From JABDMD01 sp965203475 (GTDB lineage: Bacteria > Pseudomonadota > Gammaproteobacteria > UBA4575), in the NCBI GenBank assembly GCA_965203475.1, contig OZ241890.1, positions 1,674,001 to 1,738,000 of the forward strand: DNA of 64,000 bases, written 5' to 3'. Shown here piece by piece: positions 26,938-34,969 of the stretch. A model generated the notes under the pieces. The model was not told the DNA's origin. It saw nothing but the letters and a program-made list of their open reading frames with translations, and did no database searches. Numbering within the stretch: position 1 is the first letter of the stretch; every line of letters begins with the position of its first letter. The position numbers and the translations under genes were made by a program.

Positions 26938-27717
26938 TTAACGTAACCGAGGTAATGCATTCGGATTAAAGTCTCGCTCATTAACATCAGTTTTAAATTT
27001 ATAGTTAGCCCATTTTAGTGTGGTTGACTTACCTGTTTGATGGTTCTCCATAAACATTTCGTCTGGGCGCCAGTAGTAGTCAATGTATTCTTGGTAACCA
27101 GAAAAAGTTAATGTTTTGAGTAACGCATTTTTGCGATCGTAGTACTCTACTTTTACGATTCGATATTCAGCTTGATCCATCCATACAATTTGACGTGTGT
27201 AACCAGAATATTCATATTCGGGGTAACGCTCCACCACATAACAAGTCCATTCGCCGCAGGCCTCGTCTTTTAAATATTTATAGGAATATTTTTCAACTTC
27301 TTGTGAGCCTAAATCTTCAAAGGCAAATTCACTGCCAACAAAAGGGCCTGATTTGTTACGAGAATTAATACGCTTTACACGCTTCACTGCTGGCAAATAA
27401 ATCCATTGATCATCTGGCTCTAAACCATGGCTATAGGTTAGTACAGCCGTTTTTTTAATATCGGCTGGACGGTCAAATATAGTTAAGGCTTTATCCCCAT
27501 CTCCTTCTATTTCAAAGGTGCGTTGGCGCATATAACGCGTACTTTCTTGTCCTTGGCGATTGCGCAGCACCATAACCAAATCTGCCTTCTGTGTTTCAAA
27601 CCCTGAATCGCGTTTGTCTGCCGCGACTGCAATATTTAACCCTTTCTCCTCAGGGGTTTCCGCACTAATTAATGTACTAACTAGCAGCAGCGGTATCAGG
27701 AACCAACTTTGTTTCAT
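26938..27717 (-). CDS. LolA-like outer-membrane lipoprotein-sorting family protein
   Basis: 259 aa from the ATG at 27717 with a signal peptide ending at LISA. The core FDRPADIKKTAVLTYSHG, QWIYLPAVKRVKRI and GPFVGSEFAFEDLG is characteristic of the LolA-like periplasmic proteins found beside MMPL-type RND transporters. It presumably carries a lipid-like cargo between transporter and outer membrane. Its start lies inside the RND gene (about 41-bp overlap), implying coupled translation. Confidence 0.85.
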   Translation of the reverse strand: MKQSWFLIPLLLVSTLISAETPEEKGLNIAVAADKRDSGFETQKADLVMVLRNRQGQESTRYMRQRTFEIEGDGDKALTIFDRPADIKKTAVLTYSHGLEPDDQWIYLPAVKRVKRINSRNKSGPFVGSEFAFEDLGSQEVEKYSYKYLKDEACGEWTCYVVERYPEYEYSGYTRQIVWMDQAEYRIVKVEYYDRKNALLKTLTFSGYQEYIDYYWRPDEMFMENHQTGKSTTLKWANYKFKTDVNERDFNPNALPRLR

Positions 27718-29998
27718 CACGACCCTCCTCTAGAGCAATTAATAGTGGTGGTAAAAATAAGAAATCAATAATTAGAGCAATAACAATCGTCAATGCGGTT
27801 AGCAATCCCATGCCAGAATTTAATTCGAAGGCTGAAACCGACAGCACTAAAAAGCCTGCCGCTAATACAAATGTAGTGATCACTAATGCAGCGCCCACAT
27901 TGGAAAATGCATAGCGCACGGCATCAATGGCATTCGCGTTATTTTCACGTTTAGCACGCAAATATTTGCTCATAAAATGCACCGTATCATCGACAACAAT
28001 GCCCAACGTCATACCTCCAACCACGGAAAGTGCTAACCCTACTTCACTTACAAATACAGCCCAAATCCCAAAGGCGACACCAACCGGTGTGAGATTAGGG
28101 ATTAAGCTAATTATGCCTAGCTTTAATGAGCGCAAAGCAAAGATAAGTATCAGTGAAATAATAGCCAAGGCTGCAAGTGTGCCGGTAATCATGCTCCCGA
28201 TATTACGCATGGCTAAATGGGTAAACATAATGGCAGGGCTTGACACCACAGTGCTGTATACAGAAGCGTTTTGTGCTAACCAATCGCGAACCCTTTGTTC
28301 AAATACAAGCATTTCTGTAGTACTTAAAGTTTGTACTGCTGTTGTAATTCGAATTGAGGACTTATCGACATTGATTTGATCATTGAGATCTAAGCCATAG
28401 GGCAAAGACAGTTCATATAACAATAAATACTGTGCAGCCAAATCTCTACTATCAGGCAGGCTGTAAAAATTCTCTTTATCTTCATTCATGTTTTTATTAA
28501 GACGCTTAAACGTGTCGGAAATGGTATTTACATGCATGATCTCTGGTTGTTCGCGCAACCAGTTAGTAAACTGTCCTGTGGTCTCTAAAAATTCTGGCTC
28601 ACTAATCCCACCAGAGGAACCAGACTCTAATGACACCGTTAAGGTGTATAGCCCGGTAATTTTTTCTGCTACATAATCGGTATGTCTTCTAAATTCAATA
28701 GATTCATCGAAGTAGTTAACGAATTTGTCATTGATCTCGTTGCGTGGAATAAGGGCAATCAAAGTGACTATTACTAATCCCATGCCCACCAATAATGCAC
28801 GGCGATTTCCTATAACAAATTCTGCCAAATTTTCCATTACATAGGTTTTTCTATCGGTTTTTTGTGCCACATTAAATGGGAGAATTGCGGTAAGGGCAGG
28901 TAAGAAAAACACAGAAAGTAAAAAAGCAAATGTCACGCCCATCGCAGTGATATTTCCAAGATCACGAAACGGAGGAACATCACTAAAATTCAAACTTAAA
29001 AACCCGACCACAGTAGTTAATGAGGTTAAAAATATTGGGTGAAAATTAACGCGCAAAGATTCTTGTATGGCAGAAAACTTATTCATCCCTTTCCGCATAG
29101 CATTAAGAAATGTTGTAAAAAAGTGTACACAATCCGCAACAGCTAGCGTTAAAATCATGGTTGGTGCAGACGCAGAAGGTGGTGTTAGTTTATAACCCAA
29201 CCAACCTGCCGCACCCATGCCCATCATGATTGAAAAAATGATGACAAGAACAGTTGAAAAAGTGCCGGTAATACTACCTGTGAAAAATAGAAGCCCAATA
29301 ATCACAGCTAAAAAAGCAACCGGTATCAAATTTTTCATGTCATTGATACTGGCTTCTGGAAATGCATTGTTCATCATGACGATGCCTGTGGTATAGGTAT
29401 CTATGTCCGGATGATTTGCTTCGAAATTTTTTACAATCTCTCTAACTTTAGCTACTACCTCCGGACCTTCGGTTGTTTCATTTTTACCCGGAAGCTCAAT
29501 CGTAATGTTTACACCAACTGCCGAAGCAGAAGGTGATACTAATCTGCCAACTAATAACGGTTCGTTTAACGCTACATCTTTAATATATTCGAGATCTTGC
29601 GCTGTTAAGTTTTGCTCATCATCAACAAGATCAATTACAACTAAATCATCCACTTCAGCATAGGTATGTTGAAAATTTGTAATCGAATCGACTCGAATGG
29701 AGTAAGGAATTTGCCAAGATTCTTCGGTAAGCTCTTTTAATGCAGCAAGAAATTCTTTTTCAAATACATTGCCACTTACTGGCTCCAGCATGATGTACAC
29801 GTTGTCATTTTTAGTGTAGGTATTTTGTAATGTCTCAAATTCTAGTAATTGAGGATTATCTTCACTAAAAAAATAACGATAATCATTGGTAAAAACTAAA
29901 TTTTTACCCCCAGCAGCAAATGCAAAAACAACTAGCAAAGACACAACAACGATTAAATAGCGCCATCGAAGAATAAAATCAGAATAGTGTGCGGGCAT
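27677..29998 (-). CDS. RND-superfamily transporter (MMPL/HAE3 type)
   Basis: 773 aa with twelve predicted membrane helices in two repeats (one helix, a periplasmic loop and five helices in each half). The conserved charged helix TMILTLAVADCVHFFTTFL in the first half is mirrored by MTLGIVVDDTVHFMSKYL in the second, giving the D-x-x-H proton-relay residues of hydrophobe exporters. It is likely an inner-membrane exporter of a hydrophobic compound or lipid. A TAGGAG precedes the ATG. It lies directly after tetR. Confidence 0.9.
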   Translation of the reverse strand: MPAHYSDFILRWRYLIVVVSLLVVFAFAAGGKNLVFTNDYRYFFSEDNPQLLEFETLQNTYTKNDNVYIMLEPVSGNVFEKEFLAALKELTEESWQIPYSIRVDSITNFQHTYAEVDDLVVIDLVDDEQNLTAQDLEYIKDVALNEPLLVGRLVSPSASAVGVNITIELPGKNETTEGPEVVAKVREIVKNFEANHPDIDTYTTGIVMMNNAFPEASINDMKNLIPVAFLAVIIGLLFFTGSITGTFSTVLVIIFSIMMGMGAAGWLGYKLTPPSASAPTMILTLAVADCVHFFTTFLNAMRKGMNKFSAIQESLRVNFHPIFLTSLTTVVGFLSLNFSDVPPFRDLGNITAMGVTFAFLLSVFFLPALTAILPFNVAQKTDRKTYVMENLAEFVIGNRRALLVGMGLVIVTLIALIPRNEINDKFVNYFDESIEFRRHTDYVAEKITGLYTLTVSLESGSSGGISEPEFLETTGQFTNWLREQPEIMHVNTISDTFKRLNKNMNEDKENFYSLPDSRDLAAQYLLLYELSLPYGLDLNDQINVDKSSIRITTAVQTLSTTEMLVFEQRVRDWLAQNASVYSTVVSSPAIMFTHLAMRNIGSMITGTLAALAIISLILIFALRSLKLGIISLIPNLTPVGVAFGIWAVFVSEVGLALSVVGGMTLGIVVDDTVHFMSKYLRAKRENNANAIDAVRYAFSNVGAALVITTFVLAAGFLVLSVSAFELNSGMGLLTALTIVIALIIDFLFLPPLLIALEEGRDETKLVPDTAAAS

Positions 29999-30007
29999 TG
30001 TTTTCTC

Positions 30008-30616
30008 CTAGGCTCTTAAGCTATCTAGATAGTCCATAATGCTTTTCCCGCATTGAAATAGGACTGTTTTACTTTGTGCGTTTTTAGCTAAACCAATACA
30101 TCCTTCAAGACTGGCAACAATCATGGTTGCAACACTTTCAATATCAATATTTTGTTTGACTATACCTAGCTGTTGACCACGCAAAAATGCTTGCTTAATA
30201 CCCTCTCTCCAATTTTTATAAATATTTTCTACACGTGAACGAAAGCCATCATCAACAGGTGCCATTTCCTGTGCAAGATTATTCAAAGGACACCCACATT
30301 CAATATCAGTTTCCGAAATTTCTTCGCCAGCTTGCATAATAATTTCTTTCAACGCTGTTAAAGGATCATCCGCTTTTAACAATGGATCAACCCAACGTTG
30401 TTGTACTTGATCAGCAATAATTTCATCCACTACGGCATACCCAAGTTCCAGTTTATTTGAGAAGTAGTGATACAAAGCGCCTTTAGTTACATTGGTGGAA
30501 GCTAAAATTTTATTGAGACTTGCCGCTTGAAAACCCAGCGCATGAATTTCTTCATAGGCCGCAAGTAAAATTTTTAAACGTGTCTCTTGCTCTTGATAAT
30601 CGATTGCGGTTTGCAT
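30008..30616 (-). CDS. TetR-family repressor of the export operon
   Basis: 202 aa. The N-terminal helix-turn-helix is LNKILASTNVTKGALYHYF, followed by the usual SNKLELGYAVVDEI. The ligand domain contains two nearby cysteines in ECGCPLNNLAQEM. It is first in the minus-strand operon with the RND transporter 9 bp behind, and its own promoter region holds the double palindrome at 30658-30696, so autorepression together with the pump is expected. Confidence 0.93.
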   Translation of the reverse strand: MQTAIDYQEQETRLKILLAAYEEIHALGFQAASLNKILASTNVTKGALYHYFSNKLELGYAVVDEIIADQVQQRWVDPLLKADDPLTALKEIIMQAGEEISETDIECGCPLNNLAQEMAPVDDGFRSRVENIYKNWREGIKQAFLRGQQLGIVKQNIDIESVATMIVASLEGCIGLAKNAQSKTVLFQCGKSIMDYLDSLRA

Positions 30617-30657
30617 AATTCTTCGTTCTAATAATTACGATTTAATGAATGGCATTT

Positions 30658-30696
30658 ACATACCAGACGGTATGTTATACATACCGTCTGGTATGT
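30658..30696. promoter_or_regulatory. Double TetR operator between tetR and bioD
   Basis: Two 18-bp palindromes, ACATACCagacGGTATGT and ACATACCgtctGGTATGT, are separated by 3 bp and are exact reverse complements of each other. Each is itself a 7-4-7 inverted repeat, so two repressor dimers could bind side by side. It lies 42 bp before tetR and 60 bp before bioD, and could influence both. Confidence 0.85.
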
Positions 30697-30755
30697 TTGT
30701 CAACAGTATTTTTAACTAATTGTTTTATATTAATTTATTTCAATAAGATTTAAAT

Positions 30756-31418
30756 ATGAAAGGATTGTTTATCACCGGAACCGATACTGATGTCGGTAAA
30801 ACCTATGTGGGCACCCAACTCGTCTCCCTACTTCACCAACGAGGAATTTCGGTTCAACCCAGAAAACCCATCGAGTCTGGATGCACCAACCAAGATGGTG
30901 AATTAATTCCAGCAGATGCCACTCACTACTTTAATGCAGTTGAACAAAAAATTTCGTTACAAGAAATTTGTCCTTATCGATTTGAACCTGCTATATCACC
31001 ACAACGTGCAGCACGGTTAGTAAACCAATTACTTTATGTCGATGATGTTTATAAAAAATGCATAGTGAATATAAATGAAAATGATTTTTTATTTGTCGAA
31101 GGTGCCGGCGGATTTTATTCGCCGCTGTTTGAAGATGGATTAAATGCAGATTTAGTTAAAGCACTACAACTTCCTGTGCTGCTGGTGGCCAATGATAAAT
31201 TGGGCTGCATCAATCACATTTTGTTAACTATTGAAGCCATTCAACAACAAAATTTGAACCTCAGTGTAGTTGTGATGAACCGAATTGATCCATTACATGA
31301 TGAAGCAATGGATAATGTTGAAGATTTAAAAAGTTTAGTTGAAGTGCCAGTTTTTGCTATTGATAGAAATGAGAAACTAACAATCGATTCTGAAATTATT
31401 AAATATATTTTGAAATAA
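30756..31418 (+). CDS. bioD: Dethiobiotin synthetase
   Basis: 220 aa. P-loop FITGTDTDVGKTYVGTQL, the substrate-binding KPIESGC and VEGAGGFYSPL are intact. It closes the ureido ring of dethiobiotin using ATP and CO2. It stands alone here, away from bioA/B/F/C, and shares its upstream region with tetR. Confidence 0.95.
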   Translation: MKGLFITGTDTDVGKTYVGTQLVSLLHQRGISVQPRKPIESGCTNQDGELIPADATHYFNAVEQKISLQEICPYRFEPAISPQRAARLVNQLLYVDDVYKKCIVNINENDFLFVEGAGGFYSPLFEDGLNADLVKALQLPVLLVANDKLGCINHILLTIEAIQQQNLNLSVVVMNRIDPLHDEAMDNVEDLKSLVEVPVFAIDRNEKLTIDSEIIKYILK

Positions 31419-31430
31419 GTGTATGGTGAG

Positions 31431-31480
31431 CACATGGATGTGCGAATAAGAGTTGCAACAGGGATGTTGCATCAGATTAA
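31431..31480 (+). repeat. Left border repeat of island 2
   Basis: GTGCGAATAAGAGTTGCAAC and surrounding bases, up to ATCAGATTAAAG, recur inverted and with some changes at about 32992-33050 on the other side of the island. The same family borders island 1 (GTGCGAATATGAG...). It follows the bioD stop by about 12 bp. Confidence 0.65.
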
Positions 31481-31497
31481 AGTTCTTTGATCTCAAT

Positions 31498-31527
31498 AAT
31501 GTTTGCTTACGGCCAATAGCGGACATT
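31498..31527 (-). repeat. Island palindrome P5
   Basis: AATGTTTGCT-TACGGCCAAT-AGCGGACATT, the same stem-loop type as P1. It ends 7 bp beyond the stop codon of the minus-strand gene at 31535. Confidence 0.8.
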
Positions 31528-31534
31528 TAAATTA

Positions 31535-31927
31535 TTACGCATTTTTTAATATTTTGATGGACTTATTTAGTGGGAATACTAACCCAAGTCCGATTAAAAC
31601 AAATAACGCTTTGTCTGCATAAACAGTTATTGGAATAGGTTCATTTGATAAAAGTAACGCAATTAATCCGCTTGCGCCTGAAAGAATAAAGAACGTAGCC
31701 CAAATCGCCACAAGTGGCTTAATAGGCCCTTTTTTTAATATAAGAGATATTAAAATTAATAATTTTAAAATTACCCCACCAAATATAAATAACAAACCTC
31801 CACCGCGAGGCATTAATTCAGGCTGTGAAAACATTACTGAAATAGAATATGCATCTAAAAGCAAAATTAAAATCAAAACAATCCACAGAAACTTTTGATA
31901 TTTAGATGATAGAAATTCAAATTTCAT
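31535..31927 (-). CDS. Small membrane protein in repeat island 2
   Basis: 130 aa with four hydrophobic segments (FLWIVLILILLLDAYSISVM, GGGLLFIFGGVILKLLILIS, LVAIWATFFILSGASGLIAL, ALFVLIGLGLVFPL). A TAGGGTGAT precedes the ATG at 31927, one of the better ribosome sites among the island genes. No family recognised. It lies between palindromes P5 and P6. Confidence 0.65.
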   Translation of the reverse strand: MKFEFLSSKYQKFLWIVLILILLLDAYSISVMFSQPELMPRGGGLLFIFGGVILKLLILISLILKKGPIKPLVAIWATFFILSGASGLIALLLSNEPIPITVYADKALFVLIGLGLVFPLNKSIKILKNA

Positions 31928-31950
31928 AATATCACCCTATTTCTTTGGTT

Positions 31951-31979
31951 AATGCCGCCATTCGGCCAATAGTGGTCAT
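31951..31979 (-). repeat. Island palindrome P6 (degenerate)
   Basis: AATGCCGCCA-TTCGGCCAAT-AGTGGTCAT, a diverged copy of the island stem-loop, lying 9 bp beyond the stop codon of the gene at 31988. Confidence 0.7.
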
Positions 31980-31987
31980 GTTAAAAT

Positions 31988-32383
31988 TTAATTTTCAGCC
32001 TTAGGCCCAACAAAAAAACTTGCAATATAAGTAGCCCAAACTCCAATGGGCGAGAATAAGAAAGCTAAACCTCCCCATGCAATTCCGCTCCGTCCCAATT
32101 TCCCCATGTATCGACCTAATATGAAGAAATAGAAGAAGAAAGATATTAGTCCAATGGCAAGAAATGCATATACGACAAAAATTAATGCATATATCCATCC
32201 GCTAACTGCGTTTTGCTCCATTCCTACATAGCTTGTATTAATTATCGCGCTAATAATAAAGAAAAGTATTAGTGAAATATGAGCAACCCAAAATGATAAA
32301 TGCACATATCTCATACTTACCTGCACAGAGCTATTTCCTAAGTTTGCATTTGGTGCTTCATATGGATTTATAGAGTCAGTCAT
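31988..32383 (-). CDS. Small membrane protein with N-terminal NPYEAP motif
   Basis: 131 aa from the ATG at 32383 (the frame opens a few codons earlier). It begins MTDSINPYEAPNANL: an NPYxxP motif before a set of four membrane helices is a layout I know from many small bacterial membrane proteins of unknown function. Hydrophobic segments include WVAHISLILFFIISAIINT and LIFVVYAFLAIGLISFFFYF. It is enclosed by palindromes P6 and P7. Confidence 0.65.
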   Translation of the reverse strand: MTDSINPYEAPNANLGNSSVQVSMRYVHLSFWVAHISLILFFIISAIINTSYVGMEQNAVSGWIYALIFVVYAFLAIGLISFFFYFFILGRYMGKLGRSGIAWGGLAFLFSPIGVWATYIASFFVGPKAEN

Positions 32384-32406
32384 ATACTTGCTATGCCAGA
32401 TCAACA

Positions 32407-32436
32407 AATGTCCGCTTTGGGTCGTTAGCAGACATT
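32407..32436 (-). repeat. Island palindrome P7
   Basis: AATGTCCGCT-TTGGGTCGTT-AGCAGACATT, nearly identical to P3 in island 1. It lies 24 bp upstream of the start of the gene ending at 31988. Confidence 0.8.
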
Positions 32437-32490
32437 TTGAAGCAGTGTTTTAAGATTTCCAACCTAGATTTTCCCTCAGAGGTTTAATTT

Positions 32491-32520
32491 ATATCCGCTT
32501 TCGGCCATAAGTGGACATTT
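32491..32520 (-). repeat. Island palindrome P8
   Basis: ATATCCGCTT-TCGGCCATAA-GTGGACATTT, another diverged member of the family. The 309 bp from 32384 to 32692 hold P7, P8 and an AT-rich leader, with no supported gene on either strand apart from shadow frames. Confidence 0.65.
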
Positions 32521-32692
32521 GACCATCGCAATAATCACTGAAGATGCCATTCGCTCTCGCTGTTAAATCATTAGAAAGATGATGTAAAAAACTGCATCTA
32601 AATTGATTTACATTTGTAATAAAATCCAGTGATTTCAGTTCTAGTATTTTATAGTTATTAAACCTTAAATTTAACTTTATGGGAGCTTTAGT

Positions 32693-32884
32693 ATGGCCGT
32701 TTGTAATGTATGCGGTGATGAAACGGAGACACTTCAAGATATTGCTGAGCAATATGTGCTCGACCTTATCAAGAAAGATCATCCTGAATGGGTTGAATCT
32801 AGTGGCGCTTGTTCCAAATGTGTGGAGTATTATAAAAGTTTAAGCAAAGTAGTTATCGTTGATAATAAGACTATTGATGAATAA
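32693..32884 (+). CDS. Small zinc-ribbon-like protein
   Basis: 63 aa. Two CxxC pairs (CNVCGDE near the start and CSKCVEY in the middle) are spaced as in a treble-clef or rubredoxin-like zinc site. A GGGAGC lies 9 bp before the ATG. No family assigned. It is the only plus-strand gene in the two repeat islands and may not be part of the cassette-like set. Confidence 0.55.
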   Translation: MAVCNVCGDETETLQDIAEQYVLDLIKKDHPEWVESSGACSKCVEYYKSLSKVVIVDNKTIDE

Positions 32885-32991
32885 ACCCCGATTTTCATAA
32901 ATAGGCAAATACCCCTTCGACCCGAGGGCAGACATCTTAAAAATCTAATTTTAAATCCCCAACCTGTTTTTCATTTAAATCTATCTGACTC

Positions 32992-33050
32992 TAATCTGTT
33001 CGCATCATCCATGATGCGACTCTTATTCGTTCATCCCTGTACTCACATAT
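32992..33050 (-). repeat. Right border repeat of island 2
   Basis: Contains CATCATCCATGATGCGACTC and CTCTTATTCGTTCATCCCTG, the inverse of the left border at 31431-31480 and of the same family as the CATCATCCATGATG segments in island 1. It runs into the 3' end of amtB (33043). Between 32885 and 32991 only weak palindrome remnants are seen. Confidence 0.65.
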
Positions 33051-34341
33051 TATATCCTTTCTCTTCGTGCTGCGTGATGTCTAAACCTTCAGTTTCAAGT
33101 TGTTCTTCAACACGTAATCCGACTATTAGCTTCACAACTTGTAAGATGATAAACGTCGCAACTACAGTCCAAATTAACACAGCAATGACTCCCGTAATTT
33201 GCACGCCAAGTTGAGAACCAATGGTCATACCATCTGCAAGACCGGCGCCACCCAAATGTTCTGCAACAAAAACGCCTGCCAATATCGTACCTAACATTCC
33301 GCCCACGCCGTGTACCGGGAAAACATCCAGAGAATCATCAATTTTCAATACACGTTTTAGGAAATTAGTCGCGATAAAACAGACGATGCCTGCCGATGCA
33401 CCAATGATTAAGGCACCCATGGGTCCAACAAAACCCGATGCTGGCGTAATCGTACCTAGACCTGCCACCATACCGGTAACAATTCCAAGCACACTGGGCT
33501 TACCGTATTTAATCCATTCTGCACACATCCAAACGAGCGATGCAGTTGCCGCACTGATATGAGTCACTAACATGGCCATACCGGCATCGCTACTGGCAGC
33601 AACCGCACTACCGGCATTAAAACCAAACCAACCAACCCAAAGCATGCCTGCACCCGTCACGGACATGGTTAAATTATGTGGCGGCATGGCAGTGGTTGGA
33701 AAACCTTTGCGTTGTCCTAAAACAATGGCCGCAATAATGGCGCCCGCACCTGCTGTTAAGTGCACAACTAAACCACCAGCAAAATCAAGTACGCCTTTTT
33801 CAGCAAGCCAGCCACCGCCCCATACCCAGTGACAGACAGGTAAATACACAATGGCCAACCACAACATAGAGAACCAAAGCATAGAGGAAAATTTCATACG
33901 CTCAGCAAAACCACCCACTACTAAAGCCGGTGTGATAATGGCAAAGGTCATTTGAAACATAACAAATACTGTTTCTGGAATGGTGCCACTCATAGATTCT
34001 CGGGTGACTTCACCCAGAAACAAATTACTAAACCCACCCATTAAACTATTTAGGCTGCCACCATCACTGAAGGCCACACTGTAACCGAACACCAACCAAA
34101 TGATTGATGCAGCACAAGTAATGGTGAAACATTGCATGAGTACTGACAAAACATTTTTACTACGTACTAAGCCAGCATAAAACAATGACAAACCTGGAAT
34201 GGTCATGAACAAAACCAGTGCTGTGGATGTCAGTAACCACGCAGTATCACCTGTATCTAATTCATCCGATGCCAAGCCTAAACATGGAAACGCAAATATC
34301 AGCAAAGCTAGCAATGATAGATAATAATTGCTCTTCTTCAT
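33043..34341 (-). CDS. amtB: Ammonium transporter
   Basis: 432 aa with a cleavable N-terminal segment (to about residue 24) and eleven membrane helices. Family motifs are DTAWLLTSTALVLFMTIPGLSLFYAGLVR, of which the visible signature is FYAGLVRSKN, then HWVWGGGWLA, VHLTAGAGAI and DVFPVHGVGGMLG with the twin pore histidines. It conducts ammonium under nitrogen limitation and is gated by the PII protein encoded 20 bp upstream. No sigma-54 site was seen ahead of the pair. Confidence 0.96.
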   Translation of the reverse strand: MKKSNYYLSLLALLIFAFPCLGLASDELDTGDTAWLLTSTALVLFMTIPGLSLFYAGLVRSKNVLSVLMQCFTITCAASIIWLVFGYSVAFSDGGSLNSLMGGFSNLFLGEVTRESMSGTIPETVFVMFQMTFAIITPALVVGGFAERMKFSSMLWFSMLWLAIVYLPVCHWVWGGGWLAEKGVLDFAGGLVVHLTAGAGAIIAAIVLGQRKGFPTTAMPPHNLTMSVTGAGMLWVGWFGFNAGSAVAASSDAGMAMLVTHISAATASLVWMCAEWIKYGKPSVLGIVTGMVAGLGTITPASGFVGPMGALIIGASAGIVCFIATNFLKRVLKIDDSLDVFPVHGVGGMLGTILAGVFVAEHLGGAGLADGMTIGSQLGVQITGVIAVLIWTVVATFIILQVVKLIVGLRVEEQLETEGLDITQHEEKGYNM

Positions 34342-34361
34342 ATTATTATTCCTTGTTATTG

Positions 34362-34700
34362 TTATAGAGCATCCGCGCCTGTTTCACCGGTACGGATACG
34401 TATAGCTTGCTCAACACTCGTGATAAAAATTTTTCCATCGCCAATTTTTCCTGTGTTTGCTGTTTTCGTTATCGCCTCAACTACCGATTCCACACGATCT
34501 TCCTCCACACCGATTTCGAGTTTAACTTTGGGTAGAAAGTCCACCACATATTCTGCGCCTCGATACAATTCGGTATGTCCTTTTTGGCGACCAAACCCTT
34601 TTACTTCACTCACGGTAAGACCTTGTATTCCTATATCAGACAAAGCCTCACGAACATCATCAAGCTTAAACGGCTTGATTATGGCTGTGATCATCTTCAT
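34362..34700 (-). CDS. glnK: Nitrogen regulatory protein PII (GlnK type)
   Basis: 112 aa, standard PII length. The uridylylation site Y51 lies in the T-loop segment LYRGAEYVVDFLP. The B-loop region appears as GKIGDGKIFITSVEQAIRIRTGE. It senses 2-oxoglutarate and ATP/ADP and blocks AmtB when nitrogen is sufficient. Linked to amtB, hence the GlnK rather than GlnB name. Confidence 0.95.
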   Translation of the reverse strand: MKMITAIIKPFKLDDVREALSDIGIQGLTVSEVKGFGRQKGHTELYRGAEYVVDFLPKVKLEIGVEEDRVESVVEAITKTANTGKIGDGKIFITSVEQAIRIRTGETGADAL

Positions 34701-34969
34701 GACATCACTCCTTCACTTGAATTTTTAAACTAGAAGATTATTTATAATTATATTTTGTAGGGCCTTAAGCGAGCCCATACTCACAAGGACTATAATTAAT
34801 TTGCTGTACGAATGCACGACAAGCAAATGCTATACGTTAAAACTTTTTAATGATAAGAATTGCACTGCACTATTCGAGTGCAATTTAGATGAGTTGTATA
34901 TTATTTAAACAACTCGTTGATGAATGTACACAGAGACTTTGACTCTCTGTGTACATTAAGAGATTTTAA
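34701..34969. other. Intergenic region with stacked hairpins between fba and glnK
   Basis: 269 bp without a gene. Three inverted repeats follow one another: AATTGCACT/AGTGCAATT at 34858-34885, GAGTTG/CAACTC at about 34891-34915, and a perfect 14-bp stem at 34923-34957. The rightmost is probably the end of the fba transcript; the others may belong to the amtB-glnK control region. Confidence 0.45.
34923..34957 (-). terminator. Strong hairpin 3' of fba, possible terminator
   Basis: AATGTACACAGAGA and TCTCTGTGTACATT form a perfect 14-bp stem with a 7-nt loop, 13 bp beyond the fba stop. There is no long T-run on the minus strand, so it may instead stabilise the mRNA 3' end. Confidence 0.55.

Noticed and set aside
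18250..33050. True integron cassette array
   Set aside because: No integrase gene, the palindromes lack a consistent GTTRRRY core, and the islands are far apart. Kept only as a resemblance.
34701..34969. Sigma-54 promoter for glnK-amtB
   Set aside because: No TGGCAC-N5-TTGC-type sequence was found on the minus strand.
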